Source of the DNA: Devosia algicola | GTDB taxonomy: Bacteria; Pseudomonadota; Alphaproteobacteria; Rhizobiales; Devosiaceae | Length of the DNA stretch: 64,000 nucleotides | NCBI RefSeq assembly: GCF_028816455.1 | Contig: NZ_CP118246.1 | Coordinates: 1,240,001-1,304,000 of the forward strand | Direction of reading: 5' to 3' | Part shown: in pieces, positions 31,903 to 40,648 of the stretch | How positions within the stretch are numbered: the stretch's first letter is position 1 | How the letters are laid out: the number at the start of each line of letters is the position of its first letter | Notes under the pieces: model-generated | Seen by the model: only the letters and a program-made list of their open reading frames with translations | What the model was told of the DNA's origin: nothing | The model's database searches: none | Program-made: the position numbers and the translations under genes

Positions 31903-32856
31903 ATGGCCATGATCATTCGCACAGCACTTGCCGCACTCGTTCTTGCCGCTTCGATGAGCGTGACGACGCTAGCGGCGCCCGTTCTCAAACCCGAAGTCAA
32001 CGTTGTCTCCCAGGTAGTTACCGTGGGCGACATGTTCGACGATGCTGGCGTCATGGCCGAAGCACCTCTGTTCCGCGCTCCCAAACCTGGCACCGCAGGC
32101 ATGGTGCCGCTTGACGCGATAAAAACCGCGGCGGCGCGCATTGGTCTCAAGACGTTTGACGCTGCCGGAGTGGTCAATGTCCGCGTCATGCGCAAGTCCA
32201 CCGTTGTCGACGAGCAATCACTGACCAAACTGATCGCGACCAATTTGACATCGAAGGGTATCTTAACCACCGGCATGACCGCGCAGACAATGTTTTCCAA
32301 CGCCATCACCCCGATCAATGCGGAAGCCGTTGATGCCCCCGCGACCCTTGTGAATTTGCGCTACTTGCCGGAAACCGGTGCTTTTACCGCCCGTTTCATG
32401 ATCTCGGGCATCGCCACGCCGCTCGACCTCGCCGGAACGATCGACCTGATGATTCCCGCGCCTCATCTGGCCGCCAACCTGCCCGCTGGCACCATCCTGT
32501 CACAGCAGGACATCATCATGCGCCCGGTGCCGCTGAAATATGCCGAATCCACGGGCTTCGCGTCACTTGACCAACTCGTTGGAAAACAACTGCAGCGACA
32601 AAGCCGTGAGGGCATGTTGCTAAAACCCGCCGACGTCGCCACCGCCCAACTGATCGCCCGCAACCAGTTCGTCACAATCTATTTTCACAAGGGCCCGATG
32701 ACACTGACCGTCAAGGGGCAGGCACTGGCCAGTGCGGCACCCGGCGAAGCCGTCCAGGTCTTGAACTTAATGTCCAACCGGGTGGTATCGGCCACCGCCA
32801 CGGCGCCCGGTGCCGTCGAAATCGCCAGCGCGCCAACAAATCTGGCACAGCTCTAA
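31903..32856 (+). CDS. flgA: Flagellar P-ring assembly chaperone FlgA
   Basis: 317 residues, longer than the 220 or so of E. coli FlgA, as in other alphaproteobacteria. A signal peptide (M-A-M-I-I-R-T-A-L-A-A-L-V-L-A-A-S, cleavage after T-L-A-A) is followed by an N-terminal extension and a C-terminal SAF-type domain, seen as L-P-A-G-T-I-L-S-Q-Q-D-I and Q-L-V-G-K-Q-L-Q-R. It helps FlgI polymerise around the rod in the periplasm. It starts eight bases after flgG. Confidence 0.9.
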   Translation: MAMIIRTALAALVLAASMSVTTLAAPVLKPEVNVVSQVVTVGDMFDDAGVMAEAPLFRAPKPGTAGMVPLDAIKTAAARIGLKTFDAAGVVNVRVMRKSTVVDEQSLTKLIATNLTSKGILTTGMTAQTMFSNAITPINAEAVDAPATLVNLRYLPETGAFTARFMISGIATPLDLAGTIDLMIPAPHLAANLPAGTILSQQDIIMRPVPLKYAESTGFASLDQLVGKQLQRQSREGMLLKPADVATAQLIARNQFVTIYFHKGPMTLTVKGQALASAAPGEAVQVLNLMSNRVVSATATAPGAVEIASAPTNLAQL

Positions 32857-32877
32857 GCCGTTATCAGGAGAACAATC

Positions 32878-33612
32878 ATGAACGCCTTGAAACTCGCAAC
32901 ACTCCTGACATTGACCGGCCTGCTCGGCGCTTGCAATACCATGGACCGCCTCGCAAATGTCGGTCAGGCCCCTGCTCTGTCGGCGATTTCCGACCCCACC
33001 ACGGTCGCCGGTTATCAGCCAGTACGGATGCCGATGCCGGAAGCGATAAAGGACACCTACCAGCCCAATTCGCTCTACCGCATGTCCGCAAAAGGCTTTT
33101 TCAAGGACGAACGTGCTCACCGCATCGGTGACATTCTCACCGTCATGGTCACCATCGATGATAGTGCCAAGATCAACAATTCGACGCAGCGCGCCCGCAC
33201 CTCGACCAACTCGGCGGGCATGGGCGGTATCTTCGGCGCGGTCGTTGGCAATGTCGCACCCAGCATCGATCCGTCGGCCGCCATCGATCTTAATTCTGGC
33301 ACCAAGGATAGTGGCAATGGTTCGGTCAATCGGGCGGAAAGTCTGACAACATCCGTCGCCGCTGTGGTCACACAGGTGCTGCCCAACGGCAACCTGGTCA
33401 TCGAAGGTCATCAGGAAGTACGGGTCAATTTCGAGGTTCGTGATCTCGTAGTTGCCGGTATCGTGCGCCCATCCGACATCCAGGCCAATAATACCATCCC
33501 ATCCTCCAAAATTGCCGAGGCACGCATTGCCTACGGCGGTCGCGGCCAGATCACCGATGTCCAGCAGCCGCGATACGGTCAGCAGGTACTCGACGCGATC
33601 CTGCCATTCTGA
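32878..33612 (+). CDS. flgH: Flagellar L-ring lipoprotein FlgH
   Basis: 244 residues, ATG with AGGAG upstream. The lipobox L-L-G-A-C (Cys about 19) follows a short hydrophobic leader. The L-Y-R-M-S-A-K-G-F-F-K-D-E-R-A-H-R-I-G-D-I-L-T-V block and the C-terminal G-R-G-Q-I-T-D-V-Q-Q-P-R-Y-G-Q-Q segment are conserved in FlgH, which forms the ring in the outer membrane. Last gene of the operon; a hairpin follows about 105 bp later. Confidence 0.96.
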   Translation: MNALKLATLLTLTGLLGACNTMDRLANVGQAPALSAISDPTTVAGYQPVRMPMPEAIKDTYQPNSLYRMSAKGFFKDERAHRIGDILTVMVTIDDSAKINNSTQRARTSTNSAGMGGIFGAVVGNVAPSIDPSAAIDLNSGTKDSGNGSVNRAESLTTSVAAVVTQVLPNGNLVIEGHQEVRVNFEVRDLVVAGIVRPSDIQANNTIPSSKIAEARIAYGGRGQITDVQQPRYGQQVLDAILPF

Positions 33613-33717
33613 TCCTTCGAACTTCCCTGCTGCACATTCCCCCAATGGTGCATCAGGGCTCGCGGCAGGCTCCAGAAGGAAATTGCCACAGGCGCCTCCA
33701 GAATAGAGCCGCTATCA

Positions 33718-33752
33718 GAGGCGCAGTCCCCCGGCTGCGCCTCGTCGTTATT
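33718..33752 (+). terminator. Likely terminator of the flgF-flgH operon
   Basis: Nine-base stem GAGGCGCAG / CTGCGCCTC with an eight-base loop, followed by a T-rich stretch (gtcgttatttt). The T tract is interrupted, so it may be partial. Confidence 0.6.
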
Positions 33753-33817
33753 TTCATGCCCCTTTACAAATTGGCGCGTGTTCCTAAGTCTGGCGCTGAC
33801 CTGAAAGGAGAACCAGA

Positions 33818-33976
33818 ATGACCAAATCCCTGACCTTCGGCATCACACTCGGTGTCGTGCTCGGCGTCGCGATCGGGTCCCTGATGGGCAATATCGGCGC
33901 GGGAATCGGCATCGGCATTGCCCTTGGCCTGGCCTGGCACGTGAGTGCGACAAACCGTGGCGATAAATCGGAATAG
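33818..33976 (+). CDS. 52-residue glycine-rich membrane peptide
   Basis: A short gene with AAAGGAG eight bases before its ATG. Almost the whole product is one or two hydrophobic helices with glycines every three to four residues (G-V-V-L-G-V-A-I-G-S-L-M-G-N-I-G-A-G-I-G-I-G-I-A-L-G), the pattern of a glycine zipper, followed by a polar tail ending N-R-G-D-K-S-E. It is probably an inner-membrane peptide. The strong ribosome-binding site and sensible composition support it; its function is unknown. It sits alone between flgH and the carboxypeptidase gene. Confidence 0.65.
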   Translation: MTKSLTFGITLGVVLGVAIGSLMGNIGAGIGIGIALGLAWHVSATNRGDKSE

Positions 33977-34083
33977 CAATCCCGGGGCGCCCTGCGCCGG
34001 CCAGTCGGGGAAAATCTCGGCACTGGCCTTTCATCTGGCGCTGACCTGTGGAACATCTCCGCCACTGATATTCGGAGCTAGCT

Positions 34084-35574
34084 ATGTCATTCGCCAAACT
34101 TGACGCCCTCGGTCACCGCCTCGAAGCGCTGGAACATGCCTTGTCCATACTGGGTGCCGACGAAGCAACGCACATGGCCGTTGGTGGCGGCGAAAAGCGC
34201 GCCGAAGCGATGGCCAACCTGGCTGGCATGTACCACGCCCAATCCACCGCTCCCGAAATCGCCGACTGGCTTGATGCGGCCACGGCTGACTCCAGCGACC
34301 AGCAATTGGCACTGGAGGAATTCCGCCGCACCTATATCAGCGCCACCTGTCTGCCCACCGAGTTCGTCGAGCGCAAGACCGCGGCGACGATGCGGTCCGA
34401 GCAACTTTGGCGCGAATTACGTGCTACCGGCGACTGGACCAGCTTCCTGCCCGCTTTGGAAGGCGTCGTTACCCTCGTGCGCGAGGAAGCCCAAATGCGC
34501 GCCGAAGCACTCAATTTGGCGCCCTATGACGCCTTGATGGAGCAATTCGACCCCGGCAATCGCATTGCCCAGATCGACCCGGTTTTTGCCGATCTGAAGA
34601 GTTTTCTCAAATCGTTTGTTCCCGAGGCACTGGCGGCGCAGGACGAACGCCTCACCAAACGGCCGCTCAAACCGCTGCACGGTCCGTTCCCCATCGAACA
34701 TCAGCGTGACCTGGGCCTCGCCGCCATGCGCGCGGTCGGCTTCGACTTCACCCATGGGAGTCTCGCGGTTTCCCATCACCCCTTCTGTGGCGGCGTCCCC
34801 AGCGATGTCCGCATGACCACGCGCTATCGCACCGATGAATTCCTGTCCTCGCTCATGGGCGTCCTGCACGAAACCGGTCATGCACTTTACGAACAGGGCC
34901 TGCCAAAAGCATGGTCGCACTGGCCGCTGGGTAAGGCGCGTGGCATGGGCATTCACGAAAGCCAATCGCTGTTTGTCGAAATGCAATTGGCACGCAGCCC
35001 GCAGTTCTGGGAGTTTACTCTCCCATTGGTCCGCCAACATATGGGCGACGATGCTGTTGCCGGTTGGGAAATTGCCGATATTCTGGCGCACGTGAATTTT
35101 GTCGAACGCGGTTATATCCGGGTTGATGCCGACGAAGTTACCTACCCGCTTCATGTCATCCTGCGCTACGAACTTGAGCAGGATCTTGTAAACGGCAAGC
35201 TCGAGGCCAGCCAGATACCGGAGGCCTGGGACGCAAAAATGATCGAATATCTGGGTATTTCAACTATTGCCGATCCCAAGGATGGTCCAATGCAGGACGT
35301 GCATTGGCCCAGCGGCGCCTTCGGCTATTTTCCCAGCTATACTCTCGGCGCCATGATCGCCGCGCAGCAATGGACGGCGTTGGAAAAGGCCCAGCCAACG
35401 ATCGGGACGGCAATTGCGAAGGGCGATTTCACGGCAATCAATCAATGGCGCGCCGACAATATCTGGTCGCAGGCATCGCGCTATTCGACGCCCGACCTGA
35501 TCACGCGCGCCACCGGCGAACCGTTAAACGCAGTCCACTTCAAGGCACATTTGAAAAAACGCTATTTGCCCTGA
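34084..35574 (+). CDS. Carboxypeptidase M32 (thermostable carboxypeptidase family)
   Basis: 496 residues, ATG start. Zinc metallopeptidase removing C-terminal residues. The zinc-binding H-E-T-G-H lies in G-V-L-H-E-T-G-H-A-L-Y-E-Q-G-L-P. The downstream family motif I-H-E-S-Q-S-L-F-V-E-M-Q supplies the third ligand, and the D-V-R-M-T-T-R-Y segment before the zinc site and the T-Y-P-L-H-V-I-L-R-Y-E-L-E segment after it are also M32-specific. Usual length is about 500. Preceded by a short leader with GGAGC before the ATG. Confidence 0.95.
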   Translation: MSFAKLDALGHRLEALEHALSILGADEATHMAVGGGEKRAEAMANLAGMYHAQSTAPEIADWLDAATADSSDQQLALEEFRRTYISATCLPTEFVERKTAATMRSEQLWRELRATGDWTSFLPALEGVVTLVREEAQMRAEALNLAPYDALMEQFDPGNRIAQIDPVFADLKSFLKSFVPEALAAQDERLTKRPLKPLHGPFPIEHQRDLGLAAMRAVGFDFTHGSLAVSHHPFCGGVPSDVRMTTRYRTDEFLSSLMGVLHETGHALYEQGLPKAWSHWPLGKARGMGIHESQSLFVEMQLARSPQFWEFTLPLVRQHMGDDAVAGWEIADILAHVNFVERGYIRVDADEVTYPLHVILRYELEQDLVNGKLEASQIPEAWDAKMIEYLGISTIADPKDGPMQDVHWPSGAFGYFPSYTLGAMIAAQQWTALEKAQPTIGTAIAKGDFTAINQWRADNIWSQASRYSTPDLITRATGEPLNAVHFKAHLKKRYLP

Positions 35575-35719
35575 TTGGTTAGGCCGAGGTCAAAGACCGA
35601 CTTGACTTGACCACATCGCTGCGTAAATTCCCCAGCAGTTGCAGCACTGACCGGACGGTACCAGATGGATTTCACGATGAACGACTGCCTCACCCGCATC
35701 GCCCATCCGGAATCCATTC

Positions 35720-37300
35720 ATGCCCGCCTCAATTACACTCAACGACCTTTCCTACGCCACGCCCGGTAATCACGAGCTCTTCAACAAGCTCAACCTGACC
35801 TTCAATCGCCAGAAAACCGGTCTGATTGGCCGCAATGGCGTTGGCAAGTCCACCCTGTTCAAACTGATCATGGGGGAACTCGCCCCGAATTCGGGGTCGG
35901 TCAGCGTAGCCGGAACGGCAGGCATTTTGCGCCAATCAACTCAGCTGGATGCTGCCACCGTGGCCGATCAACTTGGCATCGCGTCTGATCTCGCTCGACT
36001 TTTCCGTCTCGAAGCCGGCGCCGGCACCCTCGAAGATGCCGCACACGCCGATTGGACCCTGCCCGACCGGATGGCAAGTGCGATCAGACAAATGGGCCTG
36101 CCCGACATGACGCCGAACCGTCCTATTGCCAATCTAAGCGGCGGACAACGCACGCGCCTTGCCCTGGCAGCACTCGTTTTGGCTCAACCTGATTTCGTCC
36201 TTCTGGATGAACCGACCAATAATATGGACGCCGATGGTCGCGATATCGTCACCCGCTTTCTCATGGATTGGCGTGGCGGGGCCATCGTAATCAGTCACGA
36301 TCGGGCGCTGTTGGGACTTATGGATGCAATTGTCGAACTCACATCGATTGGCTGCAGCAGTTATGGCGGCAACTGGGATCAATATGCAGCACAAAAGGCC
36401 TTAGAACTGGCGGCGCACCAGCATGATCTGGACACAGCGGAACGGCAGTTGAGCGCAATTGATCGCAAGCGACAAGTTCAAGCCGAGCGCCAGGACCGGA
36501 AAAATAGAGAAGGCGCCAAGCGCGCCAAACGCGGCGGTGCACCCAAAATATTGCTGGGCGGGCTAAAGGAGCGTGCCGAAAATACCAGCGCCGATCATGC
36601 GCGACTGGCCGACAAGCAGCGAGGGGCGGCCATCGACGACCTGCAGGCCGCCCGCGATCAAATTGAAGTATTAACGCCGCTGACGGTGTCCCTAAACACT
36701 ACCGCCCTGCCCTTGGGAAGAACCGTTGTGACTTGCACCAGACTGACCGGTGGCACGGCACCTGACGTACCCTTGATACATGATCTGTCATTTTCCATGA
36801 CCGGTCCGGAGCGTGTCGGTATCACCGGGCCCAATGGGGTCGGAAAATCCACACTATTGCGCTTGCTGACCGGCGAGTTGCGGCCACAATCGGGATCAGC
36901 CCGGATACATTGCACCTACGCGCTTCTCGATCAAACCGCCAGTTTGCTGGACCCTGATCTATCAATTCGCGACAATTTTCGCGCTCTTAATCCCGACGGC
37001 GACGAAAATGTCTGCCGCGCTGCACTGGCTCGCTTCATGTTTCGCGCTGGCGCGGCATTGCAAACGGTAAAAACGCTAAGTGGCGGCGAACTTCTGCGCG
37101 CCGCCCTGGCCGCCACCATCGGTGGCACCCGCCCGCCTGAACTTCTTATTCTGGACGAACCCACAAATCATCTCGATATTTATGCAATTCAAGCTGTTGA
37201 AGCCGGGCTCAGCGCTTATGACGGGGCGATATTGGTCGTCAGCCATGACCCCGCATTTCTGGAAAATATTGGGGTGACCCGCGAGATCACTTTGACCTGA
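35720..37300 (+). CDS. ABC-F family ATPase
   Basis: 526 residues with two ATP-binding cassettes and no membrane segments. Walker A motifs G-R-N-G-V-G-K-S-T and G-P-N-G-V-G-K-S-T, signatures L-S-G-G-Q-R-T-R-L and L-S-G-G-E-L-L-R-A, and Walker B L-L-D-E-P-T-N-N-M-D and L-I-L-D-E-P-T-N-H-L-D are all intact. The linker between the cassettes is charged and helical (about residues 230-310). ABC-F proteins act on the ribosome, in translation-factor or antibiotic-protection roles; which one applies here is not visible. It carries an intact GAGCTC at 35774. Confidence 0.92.
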   Translation: MPASITLNDLSYATPGNHELFNKLNLTFNRQKTGLIGRNGVGKSTLFKLIMGELAPNSGSVSVAGTAGILRQSTQLDAATVADQLGIASDLARLFRLEAGAGTLEDAAHADWTLPDRMASAIRQMGLPDMTPNRPIANLSGGQRTRLALAALVLAQPDFVLLDEPTNNMDADGRDIVTRFLMDWRGGAIVISHDRALLGLMDAIVELTSIGCSSYGGNWDQYAAQKALELAAHQHDLDTAERQLSAIDRKRQVQAERQDRKNREGAKRAKRGGAPKILLGGLKERAENTSADHARLADKQRGAAIDDLQAARDQIEVLTPLTVSLNTTALPLGRTVVTCTRLTGGTAPDVPLIHDLSFSMTGPERVGITGPNGVGKSTLLRLLTGELRPQSGSARIHCTYALLDQTASLLDPDLSIRDNFRALNPDGDENVCRAALARFMFRAGAALQTVKTLSGGELLRAALAATIGGTRPPELLILDEPTNHLDIYAIQAVEAGLSAYDGAILVVSHDPAFLENIGVTREITLT

Positions 37301-37311
37301 TGAACGTGGTC

Positions 37312-37343
37312 AAAAAGAAGGGGCCGCGCCCGCGCCGCCCCTT
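37312..37343 (-). terminator. Terminator between the ABC-F gene and dksA
   Basis: Seven-base stem AAGGGGC / GCCCCTT (37318-37324, 37337-37343). On the minus strand it is followed by CTTTTT, so it fits dksA better; the plus-strand tail is poor. Confidence 0.6.
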
Positions 37344-37375
37344 ACAATTGAGTTTAAGAAACCGCCACAAACGGT

Positions 37376-37795
37376 CTATTCGTCGCGATAAACCTTCTCG
37401 TGGCGCTCATGCATTTCCTGCGCTTCAAGGCTCAGGGTGGCAATTGGCCGCGCGTCCAGCCGGGCCAAGCCAATCGGCTCCCCTGTCTCCTCGCAGTAGC
37501 CATAGGTATTGTCGTCGATACGCTTTATCGCAGCGTCGATCTTGGAGATCAGCTTGCGCTGGCGGTCCCGCGTCCGCAATTCCAGCGAACGATCGCTTTC
37601 TGAAGATGCTCGATCTGCCATATCAGGATGATTGGTACTCTCTTCCTGCAAACTATCGAGCGTTTCGCGGCTTTCTCGTAGAATATCCTCTTTCCAGCCA
37701 TTCAGCTTGGCGCGAAAATAGTCGCGCTGGCGAGGATTCATGAACGGCTCATCATCACTGGGCCGATACTCAACTAGATTTTCAACCGAAGACAT
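37376..37795 (-). CDS. dksA: RNA polymerase-binding protein DksA
   Basis: 139 residues from ATG 37795. A coiled-coil with D-R-S-L-E-L-R-T-R-D-R-Q-R-K-L-I-S-K-I-D-A-A-I follows the family M-N-P-R-Q-R-D-Y-F-R-A-K-L start of the globular part. DksA enters the secondary channel of RNA polymerase and, with ppGpp, adjusts rRNA and stress promoters. Of the four zinc cysteines only the first remains (Y-G-Y-C-E-E-T-G-E-P); the others are Thr, Thr and Ala, as is usual in alphaproteobacteria, so it should not depend on zinc. Confidence 0.95.
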   Translation of the reverse strand: MSSVENLVEYRPSDDEPFMNPRQRDYFRAKLNGWKEDILRESRETLDSLQEESTNHPDMADRASSESDRSLELRTRDRQRKLISKIDAAIKRIDDNTYGYCEETGEPIGLARLDARPIATLSLEAQEMHERHEKVYRDE

Positions 37796-37953
37796 TAGCA
37801 GACTCAACTCCAATGCGCCCCCAATGGCGGCCTGTATAGTCAAGCTGTCCCTTGCGGGCAAGCACGCAAAGCACCTGTCGTTAATAAGTGAAAGGTCTTT
37901 TGCACCAATCCCATAGCTCAGGATTGTCTGCATTGTAATGATGTGGCGCGACT

Positions 37954-38370
37954 TTACCCAGGAAAACGCCCAAATTTGGCCAGTTCGACGCGAACGCGCA
38001 ACTCAATGTCGTCAAGCAGTTCATCCACCTGTGGGACACTGCGTTCTCGCGCCTCGGCGACCAGCACCATCAGCGCATCCAGCCGCGACTCACTAACGGT
38101 GCCGACCAGAAGATCGGCTTTTACGTCCTCGAGCTTGTCCAGAAGCGACTTGCCACGGCGTAAGGCTTTCTTCTTTCGACCCGTCAGCGGATCTTCGACC
38201 GCCTGCAGCGCCAGAAGCGCGCCGATATCTGTCGGCGCGGTAACCTGGGCAGCACTCTGGGTAGGCGCGGTAGTCGCCGCGCCCACCGGTTCGAACGCCG
38301 CACCACCCGACCGTCCGGATACCTTGCGCCCCGTCACGCCTGTCGTTTGATTTTTGGCGTCAATCCGCAC
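37954..38370 (-). CDS. fliX: Flagellar assembly regulator FliX
   Basis: About 138 residues from a GTG at 38370 (V-R-I-D-A-K-N); a longer frame to 38418 would overlap the region before the CtrA box and lacks homology. The C-terminal part carries A-L-L-A-L-Q, R-R-G-K-S-L-L-D-K-L-E-D-V-K and a final I-E-L-R-V-R-V-E-L-A-K, the FliX pattern. In Caulobacter FliX couples early basal-body completion to FlbD and sigma-54 transcription. It diverges from flgI, as in Caulobacter, and a perfect CtrA box lies 52 bp upstream. Confidence 0.82.
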   Translation of the reverse strand: MRIDAKNQTTGVTGRKVSGRSGGAAFEPVGAATTAPTQSAAQVTAPTDIGALLALQAVEDPLTGRKKKALRRGKSLLDKLEDVKADLLVGTVSESRLDALMVLVAEARERSVPQVDELLDDIELRVRVELAKFGRFPG

Positions 38371-38421
38371 AATGAACCCAATGAGTTGATTTGCCTTATC
38401 GGCAAAATCTGCCGCCAACCG

Positions 38422-38437
38422 TTAACACCAGCTTAAC
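38422..38437 (-). promoter_or_regulatory. CtrA-type box upstream of fliX
   Basis: TTAA-CACCAGC-TTAAC, an exact match to TTAA-N7-TTAA with the extra C, 52 bp before the fliX start. Confidence 0.68.
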
Positions 38438-38554
38438 GCACCCGGCAAGAATTGCTCACCTGTCCGAGAACAAGACGACACTGTCGACGGCGATTGATTG
38501 ATAACTCGTTATTTTTCAAATCATTAGCGCCAATCGTCCAGGCTCGAACGAAGC

Positions 38555-38569
38555 TGGCACGATATTCGC
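38555..38569 (+). promoter_or_regulatory. Sigma-54 promoter of flgI-flgJ-flgN
   Basis: TGGCAC-GATAT-TCGC matches TGGCAC-N5-TTGC with one mismatch. GG (38556-38557) and GC (38568-38569) are ten bases apart, and the flgI ATG lies about 60 bp downstream. Confidence 0.78.
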
Positions 38570-38629
38570 AATATGGTTCTCGATTGGCTCGCCCATGGGG
38601 ATGGAAGAGTCAGAACCACGGGGACGACC

Positions 38630-39754
38630 ATGAAATCCACATTGTCGCGCACACTGATAGCCTTCCTGATCGCAGCCACGCTGGCATTGATGAGCGCTCA
38701 CACTGCAATGGCCGCATCGGCGCGGATCAAAGACATCGTCGACATTGAGGGTGTTCGTGAAAACCAACTGGTCGGCTACGGGCTGGTCGTTGGATTGAAC
38801 GGCACCGGCGACAGCCTCAACAATTCCCCGTTTACCAAGCAATCCCTGCAATCCATGCTCGAACGACTGGGCGTCAACACTGCCGGACAGAATGTTCGAA
38901 CTGCCAATGTTGCAGCGGTAATGGTCACTGCCAATTTGCCACCATTCAGCACCCAGGGGTCCCGCATGGACGTCTCGGTTGCCGCGCTGGGCGATTCCAA
39001 AAGTTTGCAGGGTGGCACGCTGCTGGTCACGCCCCTGCTCGGTGCCGATGGCGAGGTTTATGCCATCGCTCAGGGATCGGTCCTGATCAATGGTTTTAAC
39101 GCAACGGGCGATTCCGCCAGCATTATTGCCGGCGTCCCCACGACCGGGCGCATTTCCTCAGGGGCGCTCATAGAGCGCGAAATCGACTTCAAGCTTGGCG
39201 CCCAACACACACTGCGATTGGCGTTGCGCAATCCCGACTTGACCACCGCGCGCCGGGTTGCCTTGTCGATCAATGACTTCATTGGCGTCCCAACGGCCGT
39301 TCCCGAGGACCCGGCGACGGTGCGGATCACCCTGCCACGCGGCTTTAACGGTAATATTGTCGATCTGCTGACCGATATCGAGCAATTGGTAGTGCAAACC
39401 GACCAGACCGCCAAAATCGTCATCGACGAAAATTCCGGCATCATTGTTATGGGCAAGGATGTCAAGGTTTCCAGCGTGGCGGTCGCACAATCCAATCTGA
39501 CCGTCACAATCGCGGAAAATCCCACTGTCGTGCAGCCAGCCCCGCTGAGCAATGGCGTCACAGCCGTTCAGCCCAGCACACAGCTTAATGTCAACCAGAG
39601 CGACACCGCCCTCGCCGTAATTGATGACTCGATCACGCTGCAGGAGCTTGTCGACGGTTTGAACGCGCTGGGCATCACTCCGCGTGATCTGATTGCGATT
39701 CTACAGGCGATCAAGGCCAACGGCGCTCTGCAAGCCGAAATAGAGGTGCTGTGA
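38630..39754 (+). CDS. flgI: Flagellar P-ring protein FlgI
   Basis: 374 residues from ATG 38630; an upstream in-frame start at 38573 would lie only four bases downstream of the sigma-54 -12 element. The signal peptide ends H-T-A-M-A. The mature start A-R-I-K-D-I-V-D-I-E-G-V-R-E-N-Q-L-V-G-Y-G-L-V-V-G-L-N-G-T-G-D and S-L-Q-S-M-L-E-R-L-G-V are highly conserved. FlgI forms the periplasmic bushing around the rod. The flgJ ATG overlaps its TGA by one base. Confidence 0.97.
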   Translation: MKSTLSRTLIAFLIAATLALMSAHTAMAASARIKDIVDIEGVRENQLVGYGLVVGLNGTGDSLNNSPFTKQSLQSMLERLGVNTAGQNVRTANVAAVMVTANLPPFSTQGSRMDVSVAALGDSKSLQGGTLLVTPLLGADGEVYAIAQGSVLINGFNATGDSASIIAGVPTTGRISSGALIEREIDFKLGAQHTLRLALRNPDLTTARRVALSINDFIGVPTAVPEDPATVRITLPRGFNGNIVDLLTDIEQLVVQTDQTAKIVIDENSGIIVMGKDVKVSSVAVAQSNLTVTIAENPTVVQPAPLSNGVTAVQPSTQLNVNQSDTALAVIDDSITLQELVDGLNALGITPRDLIAILQAIKANGALQAEIEVL

Positions 39755-40083
39755 TGATCGACAATATCGAACACAACAAAACCCTGTCCACCCCGCAAAT
39801 TGCCAAGCTGCGAGAACAGGCCGAAGGGCTGGAGGGCGTGTTTCTGAATACGTTGGTCAAGGAAATGTTTTCAAGCATCAAGACCGACAAGAGTTCGTTC
39901 GGGGGCGGTTTTGCAGAACAGACCTGGCGCGGCATGCAAGCCGAACAATATTCAACCGCCATGGCCCAGGCCGGTGGCATCGGCCTTGCCGATCAACTCA
40001 TGCCCAGCCTGATTGCCATGCAGGAGGCCGCGCAAAACCCGATCAACAATTCGACTGTACCGAATGGAGCTTACAGCAAATGA
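39754..40083 (+). CDS. flgJ: Rod-binding protein FlgJ, N-domain only
   Basis: 109 residues from ATG 39754 (TGATG overlap with flgI). A-E-G-L-E-G-V-F-L-N-T-L-V-K-E-M-F-S-S-I and a F-A-E-Q-T-W-R-G-M motif match the rod-capping domain. The muramidase half of enterobacterial FlgJ is absent, as is normal in alphaproteobacteria, so peptidoglycan cutting must be supplied by another protein. Its stop overlaps the next ATG (ATGA). Confidence 0.88.
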   Translation: MIDNIEHNKTLSTPQIAKLREQAEGLEGVFLNTLVKEMFSSIKTDKSSFGGGFAEQTWRGMQAEQYSTAMAQAGGIGLADQLMPSLIAMQEAAQNPINNSTVPNGAYSK

Positions 40084-40547
40084 GCGCTGCTGAACGCCTT
40101 GCCGCCCTGGACACCATGCCCGCCGCCGAACTATGCACCATGGCCGAAACGGCACTCAATTCACTGATCAATGTCATGAACGAGGAAACCATGCTGCTGC
40201 GTGCCGGCCGCTTGCGTCAGGCCTCAACCCTGACGGCCGACAAGGCGCGATTGGCACAGGATTATGTTGTGTTTGCCCGAACGGTTCAGCGACAAAACAC
40301 GCGGCTGCGCCAGGAAGCGCCATCAAGCGTCGATCGGCTGCGCGTCGGCCATGAACAACTTGCCACCCAGATGGCGGAAAACCTGCGCGTCCTCGCCACG
40401 GCCAAAACGGTGACCGAGGACCTGTTGACCGACGTTGCTATCGCTGTAGGACAACAGGATCGAACCAGCGTCTATGGTGCTGCCGGCAGAATTACCACCG
40501 ATCCAAAAAGTTCTGCACGCGGCATAACCCTAAATCGCGCACTGTAG
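40080..40547 (+). CDS. FlgN-like flagellar protein
   Basis: 155 residues, overlapping flgJ by four bases. Entirely helical by appearance: E-T-A-L-N-S-L-I-N-V-M-N-E-E-T-M-L-L-R-A-G-R is the FlgN-type start, in which a helix carries a pattern of E-x-x-L-L, and the second half holds L-A-T-Q-M-A-E-N-L-R-V-L-A-T-A. FlgN chaperones the hook-filament proteins FlgK and FlgL. The position after flgJ and the length agree, but sequence similarity in this family is weak, so the name is tentative. Confidence 0.6.
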   Translation: MSAAERLAALDTMPAAELCTMAETALNSLINVMNEETMLLRAGRLRQASTLTADKARLAQDYVVFARTVQRQNTRLRQEAPSSVDRLRVGHEQLATQMAENLRVLATAKTVTEDLLTDVAIAVGQQDRTSVYGAAGRITTDPKSSARGITLNRAL

Positions 40548-40579
40548 AACAAACAATTTTATACAATTGCGCACATTTC

Positions 40580-40595
40580 CGGCAACGCCACTGCT
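40580..40595 (+). promoter_or_regulatory. Weak sigma-54-like promoter before the 40649 gene
   Basis: CGGCAA-CGCCA-CTGCT keeps GG and GC ten bases apart (40581-40582, 40593-40594) but matches the flanks poorly. It lies about 55 bp before the ATG at 40649. Confidence 0.3.
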
Positions 40596-40648
40596 AGCAT
40601 TTGCGCCCTATTCTGCGAACGGCATTAGTGCCTTCGAGGATAGGAACA

